NCBI RefSeq assembly: GCF_030818575.1
Contig: NZ_JAUTAL010000001.1
Span: forward strand, 2,790,001-2,854,000
Origin: Chryseobacterium camelliae
GTDB lineage: Bacteria; Bacteroidota; Bacteroidia; Flavobacteriales; Weeksellaceae
Length of the DNA: 64,000 nt
Direction: 5' to 3'
Below are positions 25,019 through 34,893 of the stretch, in pieces; position 1 is the first letter of the stretch; each line of letters starts with the position of its first letter. The notes beneath the pieces were generated by a model, which saw only the letters and a program-made list of their open reading frames with translations, made no database searches and was not told where the DNA came from. The position numbers were made by a program, and so were the translations under genes.

Positions 25019-25789
25019 TTAGTCTACTAAAATTTTCTGAGAAACCGGCTCGTTATTTATAGTACCCGTAACAATATAGTTTCCTTTTGCAAGTCCGGCA
25101 ATACTTAAAGCCTGATTTTCTTTTACCGAAGCTGTCTTCACCACCTGTCCGAACATATTGAAAATCTTAACATCTTTAGCCTGAGCGCCGAAAGTAAGGG
25201 TTTCATCCTTAACAAAGGTGTTCTTAATTAATCTGTATTTAGATTCCGTAACTTCTCCTACAGCTAAAGTTCCTGTTGTTAATGAAAAATCATCGAATGT
25301 GGCATTGGAATTATTGTAAGCTCTTACATGAAGCTGTAATCTGGTAGCATTAGCAGGAACCGTAAAAGTAACTACCTTCTGTTGCCATGTTCCGTCTTTA
25401 GGAAGGTACTGATTATTATTTCTTAACGGATCACTAGAAGCATCTGTAGCAAGATTGATAACTCCATCAGAAGCATCCAAAAAACTACTCCAAAGCCTTG
25501 CCCCAGTACCGGAACCACTCACTTTGAACCAGAAACTTAATGTGTATTGTACACCTGCCGTCACATTAATATTCTGGAAAAAACCAGTTGTTGCAGTAGC
25601 ATTGTAGTTGGCACCATAAGTACCCGTATGAGCATCAGATACAACTGTAGGAGCAGTATAAGAAGTGTTCCAGCCGGCTGCCCAAGGAGCTAATGTCCCT
25701 GTTTCAAAACCTGGGTTCTGAACCAGGTTCTGAGCATTGGTAAAAAGCAATGAACCTGCAATACTCAATAATGTAAAGATCTTTTTCAT
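25019..25789 (-). CDS. T9SS cargo protein with a carbohydrate-binding-like domain
   Basis: 256 residues. Signal peptide (MKKIFTLLSIAGSLLFTNAQ), then a beta-sandwich with the CBM4/9-like opening NLVQNPGFETGTLAPWAAGW and TPNVT-type strands such as YTLSFWFKVSG, VVTFTVPANATRLQLHVRA and FDDFSLTTG. The last ~75 residues are a type IX secretion sorting domain (KDVKIFNMFGQVVKTASV, GLAKGNYIVTG, SQKILVD). Expected to be exported through the outer membrane and attached or released. Binding target unknown. Confidence 0.85.
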   Translation of the reverse strand: MKKIFTLLSIAGSLLFTNAQNLVQNPGFETGTLAPWAAGWNTSYTAPTVVSDAHTGTYGANYNATATTGFFQNINVTAGVQYTLSFWFKVSGSGTGARLWSSFLDASDGVINLATDASSDPLRNNNQYLPKDGTWQQKVVTFTVPANATRLQLHVRAYNNSNATFDDFSLTTGTLAVGEVTESKYRLIKNTFVKDETLTFGAQAKDVKIFNMFGQVVKTASVKENQALSIAGLAKGNYIVTGTINNEPVSQKILVD

Positions 25790-25940
25790 AGTATATTTAT
25801 TTAATTATTAATGATTTATACAACAAAATTAAGGCATTTTTTAAAGCCAAAACAATAAAGAGATTAATTTTATGTTAATAATACTGATGTCCTTATATCA
25901 ACGATTTTTTAAGTATTTTTACGAATTATTTTAACAGGAC

Positions 25941-28900
25941 TTGCGGGGTTACATTCTGATATTCGTTCTCTTCTTTACAGGCATATTTTTCAGTAATGCC
26001 CAGATCTTTTCATGGAAAAACCCCAACCTTCCGGAAGACTCCCTGAAACAAGACAGTATCCTTGCCGCAAGGCTTGAACAGGATATTTTTTCCAAAGATA
26101 CCCTTGATTTTGTAAAGAAGAGCAACAGGATTGTCGTAGATGAAGCAGTACTGGCTAAAAATGATAAGAAAAGATTTCTCGGCGAGCTGAATTCCAAAGG
26201 ATCTATTATCCGTGGGATTACATTCGGGAATAATCAGGGACAGTCGGTACAGAGTTCCATGGACCTCCAGATTTCCGGCCGCCTGTCTAAAGATGTGACC
26301 ATCCTGGCAAGTATTTCAGACCATAACCTGCCCATCCAGGCAGACGGGTATACCCAGACGCTGGAAGAGTTTGACAAGATTTACATGCAGCTTAATATCA
26401 AGGACAAATCCATATTAAGAGCGGGGCACCTGGATCTGGTGGAAGCCAAAAATTATTTTGCCAAATACCAGCGGCGGAGCATGGGCCTAGAATTTCAGAC
26501 TCAATTCGGGAAAGAAAACAAAACATTCGTAGACGTCTCTATGGGTGTGGCCCGAAGTGAATTTCACAGAGTCCGTTTCCAGGGGGTTGAGGGTAACCAG
26601 GGTCCTTACCGGCTTACCGGAAAAAATGGCGAACAATTCATTACGCTGATTTCAGGTTCCGAGCAGGTATTTATTGACGGTATACTTATGAAGCGCGGGG
26701 AAAACCAGGATTACGTCATCAATTACAATACCGGTGAGGTCACCTTCACCAGTTTCCGGCCAATTTTCCAGCAGAATTTCATTACGATCTCCTATAATTA
26801 CACCAACAGGAATTATTCCAGGTACCTCTTTACCGGAAAGGTGGAACACACGCGGGAAAAACTGCGGCTGGGATTCAACTGGTTCATGGAAAATGACAAT
26901 AAAAATGCTCCTTTGTCCCTGAACCTTTCTTCAGAAGATGAACAGATTCTGGCCAATGCAGGAAACAACCAGAACCTGATGTATGCTCCTTCGGGTGTGG
27001 TAACGCCTTATGATGTCAACAAAATCCTTTACCGACTTGTCCAGGATCCAAACGGTAATTATTATGAATTCTCTACCAATGCCAATGAAACTTTGTATCA
27101 GGTTTCCTTTACTTATTTCGGGGCCAACCTGGGAGACTATAAAATTACGCAGACCACCAATAACGGAAGGGTATTTCAGTATGCAGGGCCAAATGCAGGA
27201 GACTATAAAGCAGTAAGGAAACTTCCTTCCCCTCAGAAGTCACAAGTGTATTCATTTAATACGGAATACCTGCTGAAAGAGGGGAAGGTAGGCGCTGATA
27301 TTTCACTGAGCAACTATGATATTAACCTTTTCTCGTCTAAAGATGCTGACCAGAATACAGGATATGCATACCGGGTCTTCGGGAATAAGACATTCAAAAA
27401 GAACAGCTGGAAGGGAACCCCAAGTTTTGAATATCAGTATATCAATCATCAGTTCCACATCCTGGACCGGATCAATGATGTGGAATTCTCAAGAGACTTC
27501 AACTTAACACAGGAGTTCAACCAGATCACTCAGAACAGGTTCATCTTCAGTTTCCTGAATAAATGGGGCACCACTGCATCCGCTAATTACAGGATCAACT
27601 ACCTGGATGAAAAAGATTCTTATAAAGGAATCAAAAACGACCTGGACTTCAGCTGGCTGAAAAGCAAGTTCCTTACCAAGGGAAGCCTCTCCTACCTAAA
27701 TACAAATTCCATAGTACAGGACACCAAGTTTATAAGAGGAGGCGTCTCTACGGAATATGGAGGTAAAAAAGGAAGCTGGGCGATCGGGGGAAGCATGGAG
27801 CACAATGAGAAGAAATACAATGACACCCAACTAATGGATGTTACCAGTTTCAGCTGGAAAGAGGTATTTGTACAGAAGAAAATCGGTGACAGTACCCGCA
27901 CAAAACTCCTGGCCAAAGTATATATGCGGGATAATGATTCCGTACGGGACAACAGGCTCCAGAATATGAACAACATTCTCGGCTTCATGGCGGAAAGCCA
28001 GATCATCAAAACACAGAAAACCACCCTGAATGCTTTACTGCATTACAGGAAGTTCTTTTACCAGAATCAGGACGTGGACCTTTCAAGGAATAATGATTTT
28101 GTTGTCGGCAATATTCTTTACAACCAACAGCTTTTCCGGAATGGTATGCGCCTCCAGGCATTTTATGAACTCGGAAACGGTCAGGAAGCACAGCGGGAAT
28201 TCCAGTACATCAAGGTAACAGACGGACAGGGAGTCTATAAATGGACGGATTACAACGGAGACGGCGTGCAGCAGCTGGACGAATTCGAGATTGCTGAATA
28301 TTCGGATCTCGCCCAATACATAAGGATCTATACGAATTCAGTACGGTACATTCCATCGAACAAGAACAAAATACAGCTGGCCCTGTTCGTCAATCCGTCG
28401 GTAGTATTTAATTCTGAAAATGCATTTTTAAAACGCTGGAATTTCAATATTTCCCTGAATTCACAAAATTCATTTTACAAGAGGGATAAAGTATTGGTTC
28501 TGAATCCTTTTGAAAAAAACCAGGACCAGATCCTCAAAAACCAGAATATCCTCGCCTCGGTTCAGTTCAGTCCTACGGATAAGTCCGGATGGAACGGAAA
28601 TTACCGCTTCATTGCCAATGACAACCTTATTAACGCCAACTTCAGCAATGAAGAAAGGCAGCAGACCTCGCAGTTCTTGAATATTGGGTATTGGTTCAAC
28701 AAAGAGTTCAGGGTCGACTGGGAAAACTCCGTACATGCAATACAGAATTCATCTCAATTGTTTGCTACCCGGGATTTCAGGCTCAGCAATATTGAAACCA
28801 AGCCAAAAGCCACTTATAAATTCACCGATGCCATTCAGGCTGAGCTTTCTTCAGGATACCGCCAGAAGCAGCGTCTTGACGGGGAAGAATTCCTGAAAGC

Positions 28901-29174
28901 TTTTGATGTTACAGGAACCATACAATGGGAAAGAAGGAAAACTTCAATAAGGGGAAATTTCTCATTCATCAACAATGATTTTACAGGAAACAGCTTCAGC
29001 ATTGTTGGAAACCAGATGCTGGACGGCCTGAAACCGGGAAGAAATGAAGTATGGAGTGTATTCATTCAGCAGGCCATCAATTCTTTCCTACAGCTGAACC
29101 TGAATTATGAAGGCAGGAATTCTGGGGACAGGACCATTCATATCGGGAGCATGCAGGTAAAGGCCAGTTTCTGA
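25941..29174 (+). CDS. Very large outer-membrane protein with SprA-like repeats
   Basis: 1077 residues from TTG 25941; the signal peptide (LIFVLFFTGIFFSNAQ) follows at once. Residues 80-230 hold a module beginning KGSIIRGITFGNNQGQSVQS, and later GSEQVFIDGILMKRGENQDYVINYNTGEVTF, a phrase that also appears in SprA-type T9SS translocon proteins. The remaining two thirds are regular amphipathic strands, so a large barrel is expected. Length is well under SprA (about 2300-2400), so this is a paralogue or relative, not SprA itself. No neighbour points to a substrate. Confidence 0.7.
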   Translation: MRGYILIFVLFFTGIFFSNAQIFSWKNPNLPEDSLKQDSILAARLEQDIFSKDTLDFVKKSNRIVVDEAVLAKNDKKRFLGELNSKGSIIRGITFGNNQGQSVQSSMDLQISGRLSKDVTILASISDHNLPIQADGYTQTLEEFDKIYMQLNIKDKSILRAGHLDLVEAKNYFAKYQRRSMGLEFQTQFGKENKTFVDVSMGVARSEFHRVRFQGVEGNQGPYRLTGKNGEQFITLISGSEQVFIDGILMKRGENQDYVINYNTGEVTFTSFRPIFQQNFITISYNYTNRNYSRYLFTGKVEHTREKLRLGFNWFMENDNKNAPLSLNLSSEDEQILANAGNNQNLMYAPSGVVTPYDVNKILYRLVQDPNGNYYEFSTNANETLYQVSFTYFGANLGDYKITQTTNNGRVFQYAGPNAGDYKAVRKLPSPQKSQVYSFNTEYLLKEGKVGADISLSNYDINLFSSKDADQNTGYAYRVFGNKTFKKNSWKGTPSFEYQYINHQFHILDRINDVEFSRDFNLTQEFNQITQNRFIFSFLNKWGTTASANYRINYLDEKDSYKGIKNDLDFSWLKSKFLTKGSLSYLNTNSIVQDTKFIRGGVSTEYGGKKGSWAIGGSMEHNEKKYNDTQLMDVTSFSWKEVFVQKKIGDSTRTKLLAKVYMRDNDSVRDNRLQNMNNILGFMAESQIIKTQKTTLNALLHYRKFFYQNQDVDLSRNNDFVVGNILYNQQLFRNGMRLQAFYELGNGQEAQREFQYIKVTDGQGVYKWTDYNGDGVQQLDEFEIAEYSDLAQYIRIYTNSVRYIPSNKNKIQLALFVNPSVVFNSENAFLKRWNFNISLNSQNSFYKRDKVLVLNPFEKNQDQILKNQNILASVQFSPTDKSGWNGNYRFIANDNLINANFSNEERQQTSQFLNIGYWFNKEFRVDWENSVHAIQNSSQLFATRDFRLSNIETKPKATYKFTDAIQAELSSGYRQKQRLDGEEFLKAFDVTGTIQWERRKTSIRGNFSFINNDFTGNSFSIVGNQMLDGLKPGRNEVWSVFIQQAINSFLQLNLNYEGRNSGDRTIHIGSMQVKASF

Positions 29175-29268
29175 TATTTTGTCCGATACAAAGAAAGCCT
29201 AAACAGGACTTTCTGTATGATCCATTATTTAACATAATCATCACTTTTTTCATTATCCGAAAGTTTCG

Positions 29269-29276
29269 TAAATTTG
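29269..29276 (+). promoter_or_regulatory. -7 box of dusB
   Basis: TAAATTTG ends 4 bases before ATG 29281, predicting a leaderless mRNA. Confidence 0.55.
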
Positions 29277-29280
29277 CACC

Positions 29281-30276
29281 ATGATAAAAATTGGCAATAT
29301 AGAGCTTCCGGAATTCCCGCTTCTGCTGGCGCCGATGGAGGATGTTAGTGACCCACCTTTCAGAAGGCTGTGTAAAATGCACGGTGCAGACCTGATGTAT
29401 TCAGAGTTTATCTCTTCCGAAGGACTGATTCGCGACGCCATCAAAAGCCGCAAGAAACTGGATATCTTTGATTATGAAAGACCGGTGGGGATACAGATTT
29501 TCGGAGGTGATGAAGAAGCCATGGCCATGTCAGCAAGGATTGTGGAAACCGTAAATCCTGATCTTGTGGATATCAATTTCGGTTGTCCGGTAAAGAAAGT
29601 AGTTTGCAAAGGTGCAGGAGCGGGTGTGCTTAAAGATATCGACCTGATGGTCCGGCTTACCAAGGCAGTAGTGCGTTCTACTCATCTTCCGGTTACCGTA
29701 AAAACACGCCTGGGGTGGGACAGTACATCCATCAATATCGATGAAGTTGCTGAACGTCTTCAGGAAACCGGAATTAAAGCGCTGACCATACACGCAAGGA
29801 CCCGTGCTCAGATGTACAAGGGTGAAGCAGACTGGGAGCATATATCAAGAATTAAACAGAATCCGAATATTGAAATTCCTATTTTCGGGAACGGTGACAT
29901 TGATTCCTCGGAAAAAGCGTTGGAGTACAAACAGAAATATGCATGCGACGGTATTATGATCGGCCGTGCAGCCATAGGGTATCCATGGATATTTAATGAA
30001 ATCAAGCATTTCTTCAGGACCGGTGAACACCTGCCTGAGCCGACCATTTCCGACCGTCTTCTTGCGGTGAAGCAGCATGCGGAATGGAGTGTGGAATGGA
30101 AGGGAGAACGGTTGGGACTTGTAGAAATGAGACAGCATTACAGCAATTATTTCCGTGGCGTTCCTCATTTCAAAGAATTCAGGAAAAAATTCCTTGAGGT
30201 TTTCACCCTCGCAGAAATGGATGCATTAATCTCGGAAACACAGGAATTTTACACCCATTATCAGGAACAGGTATAA
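29281..30276 (+). CDS. dusB: tRNA-dihydrouridine synthase
   Basis: 331 residues. FMN enzyme reducing uridines in the tRNA D-loop. LLLAPMEDVSDPPFRRLCK at the N-terminus, the catalytic Cys in INFGCPVKKVV, TVKTRLGWD, IHARTRAQMYKGEADW and GRAAIGYPWIF are all typical of the DusB type. Followed by a bidirectional terminator. Confidence 0.95.
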   Translation: MIKIGNIELPEFPLLLAPMEDVSDPPFRRLCKMHGADLMYSEFISSEGLIRDAIKSRKKLDIFDYERPVGIQIFGGDEEAMAMSARIVETVNPDLVDINFGCPVKKVVCKGAGAGVLKDIDLMVRLTKAVVRSTHLPVTVKTRLGWDSTSINIDEVAERLQETGIKALTIHARTRAQMYKGEADWEHISRIKQNPNIEIPIFGNGDIDSSEKALEYKQKYACDGIMIGRAAIGYPWIFNEIKHFFRTGEHLPEPTISDRLLAVKQHAEWSVEWKGERLGLVEMRQHYSNYFRGVPHFKEFRKKFLEVFTLAEMDALISETQEFYTHYQEQV

Positions 30277-30281
30277 AATAT

Positions 30282-30312
30282 AAAACCCATCATTTCATGA
30301 TGGGTTTTGTTT
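30282..30312. terminator. Bidirectional terminator dusB / deoC
   Basis: Stem AACCCATCAT / ATGATGGGTT, T-rich on both sides. Confidence 0.8.
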
Positions 30313-30330
30313 TGTGAGTTTTTCTTTCCG

Positions 30331-31074
30331 TCAGTAATCTTCTGCAGAAGATTGATCCTTCATTAATGCGAGTGCAGAGGAAGTACCGATTCTTTTTACG
30401 CCCATTCTGATCATTTTTTCAGCATCCTCAGGAGTTCTGACTCCTCCGGCTGCCTTTACGGGAAGTTTACCTGCATGATCAAGCATAATCCGGATTCCCT
30501 CGAAAGTAGCCCCATTAGGCTTTCCTCCCTGGGTTTCATAGAAACCTGTTGAAGATTTCACGAAAATACGCGGCAAATCCTGCTCATCGAAATGATGTTC
30601 CGCCCAGCCTGAAATTTTCTGGGTAAGATCCGCAATCTGGGTATCGGTAAGAGCCGCTATTTCAATAATCCACTTAACGATTTTATGATGCCTGAGGCCA
30701 AGTTCCGTACATTTAAGGAATTCCTCTTTTACAAGTTCGTGATTCCCTTGAAGATAAGCTTTGTAATTGATCACAAAGTCTAGTTCATCCGCACCGTCTT
30801 CAATGGCTTTAGAGGCTTCGGTAAGCTTCTCTTCAATGCTGTAAGTGCCCTCATGAAAACCGATGACCGTTCCTACTGCAACATTGGAATTCCTTTCCTG
30901 AATGTATTTTTTGATCTCCGAAACATAGTCCGGACGGATCATCACGGCAAAAATACCATGGTCTATGGCTTCCTGTGCGAGTTCCCTGTCTTTCTGTACT
31001 GTTTCTTCTTCAGAAATCCCCGACTGTTGCGGAGTTTTCAGGTAGGTTGAATCCAAATATTGAGCGATGTTCAT
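30331..31074 (-). CDS. deoC: Deoxyribose-phosphate aldolase
   Basis: 247 residues. Cleaves deoxyribose-5-phosphate to glyceraldehyde-3-phosphate and acetaldehyde; class I aldolase. Schiff-base lysine in PVKAAGGVRTPEDA near residue 207, DELDFVINY and RIFVKSSTGFY complete the active site. Located 10 bp after an Lrp-family regulator, so probably co-transcribed and perhaps controlled by it. Confidence 0.95.
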   Translation of the reverse strand: MNIAQYLDSTYLKTPQQSGISEEETVQKDRELAQEAIDHGIFAVMIRPDYVSEIKKYIQERNSNVAVGTVIGFHEGTYSIEEKLTEASKAIEDGADELDFVINYKAYLQGNHELVKEEFLKCTELGLRHHKIVKWIIEIAALTDTQIADLTQKISGWAEHHFDEQDLPRIFVKSSTGFYETQGGKPNGATFEGIRIMLDHAGKLPVKAAGGVRTPEDAEKMIRMGVKRIGTSSALALMKDQSSAEDY

Positions 31075-31084
31075 ACGTCTTCGA

Positions 31085-31555
31085 TTACACTTTCAGTTGT
31101 CGGTAAATACCCTGCTCCAAAGATATGAAAGTTTCCGTTCTTGTTACTCCTTTCAGCTTCTGAAGTTTGCTCAGGATCTGCATCAGGTGATCGTTATCCT
31201 TACACAAAACTTTCAGGAAAATGGTATAATTTCCGGTGGTATAATGGGCTTCCACCACTTCATTAATGTCATTCAGGGATTTTACCATGTCCGGATAATG
31301 ACTTGGCTGATCCAGGAATACACCAATGTATGAGGTCACCTTATACCCTATTTTTTTTGGATTCAGGAAAGAAATTGAATTTTCAATCACCCCTGCCTGT
31401 TCCAGTTTTTTAATCCTCTGGTGTACTGCAGTGGTAGAAATACCTACGTTCTTAGAAATGTGTGCCAGCGAAGTTTTGGCGTTGTCCATCAACATGTAGA
31501 TGATTTCTTTGTCGATTGAATCTAAATGATAACTAGTGTTAGCTGAATTTTTCAT
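31085..31555 (-). CDS. Lrp/AsnC family transcriptional regulator
   Basis: 156 residues. N-terminal winged helix-turn-helix (DSIDKEIIYMLMDNAKTSLA, then VGISTTAVHQRIKKLEQAGVI) and a C-terminal RAM/ACT-like ligand domain (VTSYIGVFLDQ, NYTIFLKVLCKDNDHLMQI). Binds amino acids in most relatives. First of a pair with deoC. The ATG 31555 gives the usual family length. Confidence 0.93.
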   Translation of the reverse strand: MKNSANTSYHLDSIDKEIIYMLMDNAKTSLAHISKNVGISTTAVHQRIKKLEQAGVIENSISFLNPKKIGYKVTSYIGVFLDQPSHYPDMVKSLNDINEVVEAHYTTGNYTIFLKVLCKDNDHLMQILSKLQKLKGVTRTETFISLEQGIYRQLKV

Positions 31556-31604
31556 CTGTTCTACTTTTTGCTATTTATGTTTTTGCTTAAACCTTTATTC
31601 CATT

Positions 31605-32528
31605 TTATTTAAATGTTACCAAAACCGGAAAATGATCACTGTATCCTCCCAGATACCGGGTACCGGCATACGTCCGGAAAGGTCTTCCCTGAAACCTTTT
31701 GTCCCGGCTGCTGATCTTTTCAGGCCTGAATACCTCAGCGCCCTGAAAACACAGACCATCTTCGTCAAAAAAAGATTTCGACAGCAGGATCTGGTCAAAC
31801 AGCAATCCAGATTTGTAATGAAAAGTAGAATAATTTCTTTTGTAAAACAGCTCCTGAAAAGGATTGACTAATATTTTTTCACCGCTGTTGCCGTAGAGAA
31901 CCTTAACTAAATTTTCATCATCCGGGTTTTCGTTAAAATCACCACACAAAATCACCTTTTCCCCTTCCTTTATCCTGCCTGAAATCCGGTCTTGGATCTC
32001 CCTGAGGATGACATTCCTTTTAGGCTTATTGATGTTTTTTTCTCTCTGTGAAGGGAGATGCACAATAAAAATGTTGATCAACTCCTCTTCATATTTTACT
32101 TTGCAGTAAAGAACATCCCTTGTTGTGTCGTAATTTCCTGTGTTTTTGTTTTTAATATCAAAGAGAAACGTAATGGCTTCAGAATCGATTACGCTGACTT
32201 TAATTTTATTATACAGCATGGCTACATCCACTTTCCGCTCATCCTTAGAATTGTAATGTACAATCCCGTAACGGTTGTAGAAGGGTTGCATTGAAACAAG
32301 ATCTTCTAAAACTTTCTTTCCGGATACTTCAGAAAGAGCCGCGATGAAGGGCAGTTCGCCATAATTTTCCTGCATCATCTGAAAAACGTGTGCAATCTTA
32401 AAAATCTTGTTCTGATATTTCCTTTCATCCCAGTTCCGCAATCCTGATGCAGTAGGATCAGACGGATGAACAGGTTTCGGATCAGGCAGAAATAAGTTTT
32501 CTACATTATAAAAAGTGAACAACTGCAT
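31605..32528 (-). CDS. Endonuclease/exonuclease/phosphatase family protein
   Basis: 307 residues. Metal-dependent phosphoesterase fold: MQLFTFYNVENLF (Asn/Glu), IAALSEVSGKKVL, CGDFNENPDDENL and the final GYSDHFPVLVTF (catalytic His). No signal peptide, so cytoplasmic. Substrate unknown: nucleic acid or phospholipid are both possible for this family. Upstream of lrp by 49 bp on the same strand. Confidence 0.88.
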   Translation of the reverse strand: MQLFTFYNVENLFLPDPKPVHPSDPTASGLRNWDERKYQNKIFKIAHVFQMMQENYGELPFIAALSEVSGKKVLEDLVSMQPFYNRYGIVHYNSKDERKVDVAMLYNKIKVSVIDSEAITFLFDIKNKNTGNYDTTRDVLYCKVKYEEELINIFIVHLPSQREKNINKPKRNVILREIQDRISGRIKEGEKVILCGDFNENPDDENLVKVLYGNSGEKILVNPFQELFYKRNYSTFHYKSGLLFDQILLSKSFFDEDGLCFQGAEVFRPEKISSRDKRFQGRPFRTYAGTRYLGGYSDHFPVLVTFK

Positions 32529-32862
32529 TAATACGCATGTCTTAAAACTTACACTAATTTTCAGAATGTAAATTTATTATTTTTTTTCTAATATACTCTA
32601 TTAATCTACAAGATATTGATATTAAATTTATATGTTTTAAATAGAATACCAATGAATAATATCAATCAAAAAATGATTTAAAATTTATTTTATTTATCAC
32701 ACGATGATATTTTGAAACAATTAAAATTAAAAAATACATATAAACAAACAGATTTAAAGAATAATAATCTATTTAATTTTAAAATAAACAGGTAAAATCA
32801 ATATATCCAGGCTAAAAATCCGATTTTTATTCTAATACGAAAAATTTAATCTCTCCGAAATA
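32529..32862. other. AT-rich intergenic spacer
   Basis: About 330 bp of very AT-rich sequence with no ORF, tRNA or repeat recognised; it holds the promoter of the EEP gene on the - strand near 32529-32600. Confidence 0.5.
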
Positions 32863-32895
32863 AAAAAAACCCGTTGATTAATGCAACGGGGTTGT
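32863..32895 (-). terminator. Terminator of ndh-trmD
   Basis: Stem CCCGTTG / CAACGGG; on the - strand followed by GGTTTTTTTTATTT. Confidence 0.85.
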
Positions 32896-32897
32896 TT

Positions 32898-33569
32898 TTA
32901 TAATAAGTCAGGTCGTTTCTCTTTGGTTATCCTTACCGCTTCATCATGCCTCCATTCTTCTATCTTAGGAAAATTCCCGCTGAGAAGGATTTTAGGAACC
33001 TCAAGACCTTTATATACTTCAGGCCGTGTATAAATTGGCGGCGACAAAAGATCATCCTGAAAACTGTCTGTAAGGGCACTTTGTTCATCATTGAGTACAC
33101 CGGGCAGCAAGCGGATCACAGAATCGGCCAGCACACATGCTGCCAGCTCGCCTCCTGTAAGTACATAATCGCCTATGGAGATCTCTTTGGTTACATGAAG
33201 GTCCCTCACCCGCTGGTCAATTCCTTTATAATGACCGCAGATGAATATCAGATTATTTTTTATGGATAAAGAATTGGCTATTTTCTGGTTTAACGTAAGT
33301 CCGTCAGGCGTCAGGTAAATCACTTCATCATATTCCCTTTGGGACTTGAGTTCGGAAATACACTTATCCAGCGGCTCCACCATCATCACCATGCCCGCAC
33401 CGCCTCCATAAGGCTCATCATCGATCTGCTTATGCTTATTTACAGCCCAGTCTCTCAAATGATGAAAATGTACTTCTGCCAGCCCCTTATCCATTGCCCT
33501 TTTCAAAATAGATGTCCTGAACGGGCTTTCCATCAGTTCCGGAAGTACACTTATAATATCAATTCTCAT
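32898..33569 (-). CDS. trmD: tRNA (guanine37-N1)-methyltransferase
   Basis: 223 residues. SPOUT-class enzyme adding m1G37 with S-adenosylmethionine; prevents frameshifting. [42 protein letters not shown] and the deep-knot [19 protein letters not shown] are intact. Its ATG overlaps the ndh stop by 4 bp (ATGA), so translation is coupled. Unlike many bacteria it is not next to rpsP, rimM or rplS. Confidence 0.97.
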   Translation of the reverse strand: MRIDIISVLPELMESPFRTSILKRAMDKGLAEVHFHHLRDWAVNKHKQIDDEPYGGGAGMVMMVEPLDKCISELKSQREYDEVIYLTPDGLTLNQKIANSLSIKNNLIFICGHYKGIDQRVRDLHVTKEISIGDYVLTGGELAACVLADSVIRLLPGVLNDEQSALTDSFQDDLLSPPIYTRPEVYKGLEVPKILLSGNFPKIEEWRHDEAVRITKEKRPDLL

Positions 33570-34828
33570 TGTAACGTTTCGTTTTTCTTATTGGGTAAAA
33601 TAATCAGTCTTAAGGACGAATCCTTATTAAAGTAGCTCCACATCCAGTTAAAGAAGATGGCAAGCTTATTTCTTACGCTCAGGATAAGCATAAGGTGTAA
33701 AAACATCCAGAAATACCAGGCCAGCAACCCTTGGAACTTAATGAACGGAAGATCTACCACCGCCCTGTGCTTACCTATGGTTGCCAGGGAACCTTTGTCT
33801 TCATATTCATACTCATTCCATTCATTCCTGCTTTTTCGCAGGAGGTTTTTACCCAGGTTCCGTGCCTGTGTAATGGCTACATTGGCTACCTGAGGATGCC
33901 CCTGCGGATATTTAGGCGTTTCCATATAGGCAATATCTCCTATAGCATAAACATTATCGTATCCCTGCACTTTATTGAAACGGTCTACGATATACCTGTT
34001 TTTAACCAGCTTTTCAAGAGGAAATCCGTCAATTACATTTCCGGTAACGCCCGCTGCCCAGATCACATTATTGGAAGGGATTTCCTTTCCGCTTTTCATG
34101 ATCACTTTATCACCGTCGTAATCCGTTACGTATTCACCGCTCATGAAAGTTACGCCCAATTCCTTCAGGTATTGTTCAGATTTGTCCTGGGCTTCCTGGC
34201 TCATAACGGCCAAAGGCTTTTCCGTGGAACTTATGAGAATGATATCCAGATGCTTAAAGTTCATATAAGGATAGTCTCTCGGTAAAATTTCCTTTTTCAT
34301 TTCAGCAAAAGCGCCGGCAAGTTCAACACCGGTAGGTCCGCTGCCTACAATAACGATGTTCCAGTTTCCGTCATCGCTGCGGCTCTTCTCCAGGATCAGC
34401 TTTTCAAAGGTCATGAGCACATGGTTTCTGATGCTGATAGCTTCCTGGGTATTCTTCATACCGAAAGCCCGGTTTTCCAAATCTCGGTTACCGAAAAAAT
34501 TCGTTTTACAGCCGGTAGCTATGATCACTTTATCATAGCTGAACTCTGCTTCATCGGTAATTACTTTATTATTAACGGTGTCAATTTCCTTGACTTCCGT
34601 AAGGCGGAACTGGGTATTCCTGGAACGCTGAAAAATCTTCCTGAAAGGAAAGGAAATATTGGACGGCTCTATCCTTCCGCATGCAACCTGATAAAAGAGC
34701 GGCTGAAACATATGGTGGTTCACCCGGTCCAGGATGATCACTTTTTTATTCTTGTTATTAAGCTTCTTTGCAAGTTGCAGTCCCGCAAATCCTCCTCCGA
34801 TAATGATGATTTTTTCGCGTGTTTCCAT
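33566..34828 (-). CDS. ndh: Type II NADH:quinone oxidoreductase
   Basis: 420 residues from ATG 34828 ([22 protein letters not shown]); a TTG three codons upstream is less likely. Two Rossmann motifs: GGGFAGLQ (FAD) and [11 protein letters not shown] (NADH). [25 protein letters not shown] is the FAD-binding C-terminal motif of NDH-2, and the hydrophobic end [20 protein letters not shown] anchors it to the inner membrane. Feeds electrons from NADH to menaquinone without pumping protons. Co-transcribed with trmD. Confidence 0.93.
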   Translation of the reverse strand: METREKIIIIGGGFAGLQLAKKLNNKNKKVIILDRVNHHMFQPLFYQVACGRIEPSNISFPFRKIFQRSRNTQFRLTEVKEIDTVNNKVITDEAEFSYDKVIIATGCKTNFFGNRDLENRAFGMKNTQEAISIRNHVLMTFEKLILEKSRSDDGNWNIVIVGSGPTGVELAGAFAEMKKEILPRDYPYMNFKHLDIILISSTEKPLAVMSQEAQDKSEQYLKELGVTFMSGEYVTDYDGDKVIMKSGKEIPSNNVIWAAGVTGNVIDGFPLEKLVKNRYIVDRFNKVQGYDNVYAIGDIAYMETPKYPQGHPQVANVAITQARNLGKNLLRKSRNEWNEYEYEDKGSLATIGKHRAVVDLPFIKFQGLLAWYFWMFLHLMLILSVRNKLAIFFNWMWSYFNKDSSLRLIILPNKKNETLQ

Positions 34829-34893
34829 AGCAGACAAATTTACTGATTTTATTTAGCATTTTACTGGTGAAAGAATTAGTTTTGTAAAACTTT

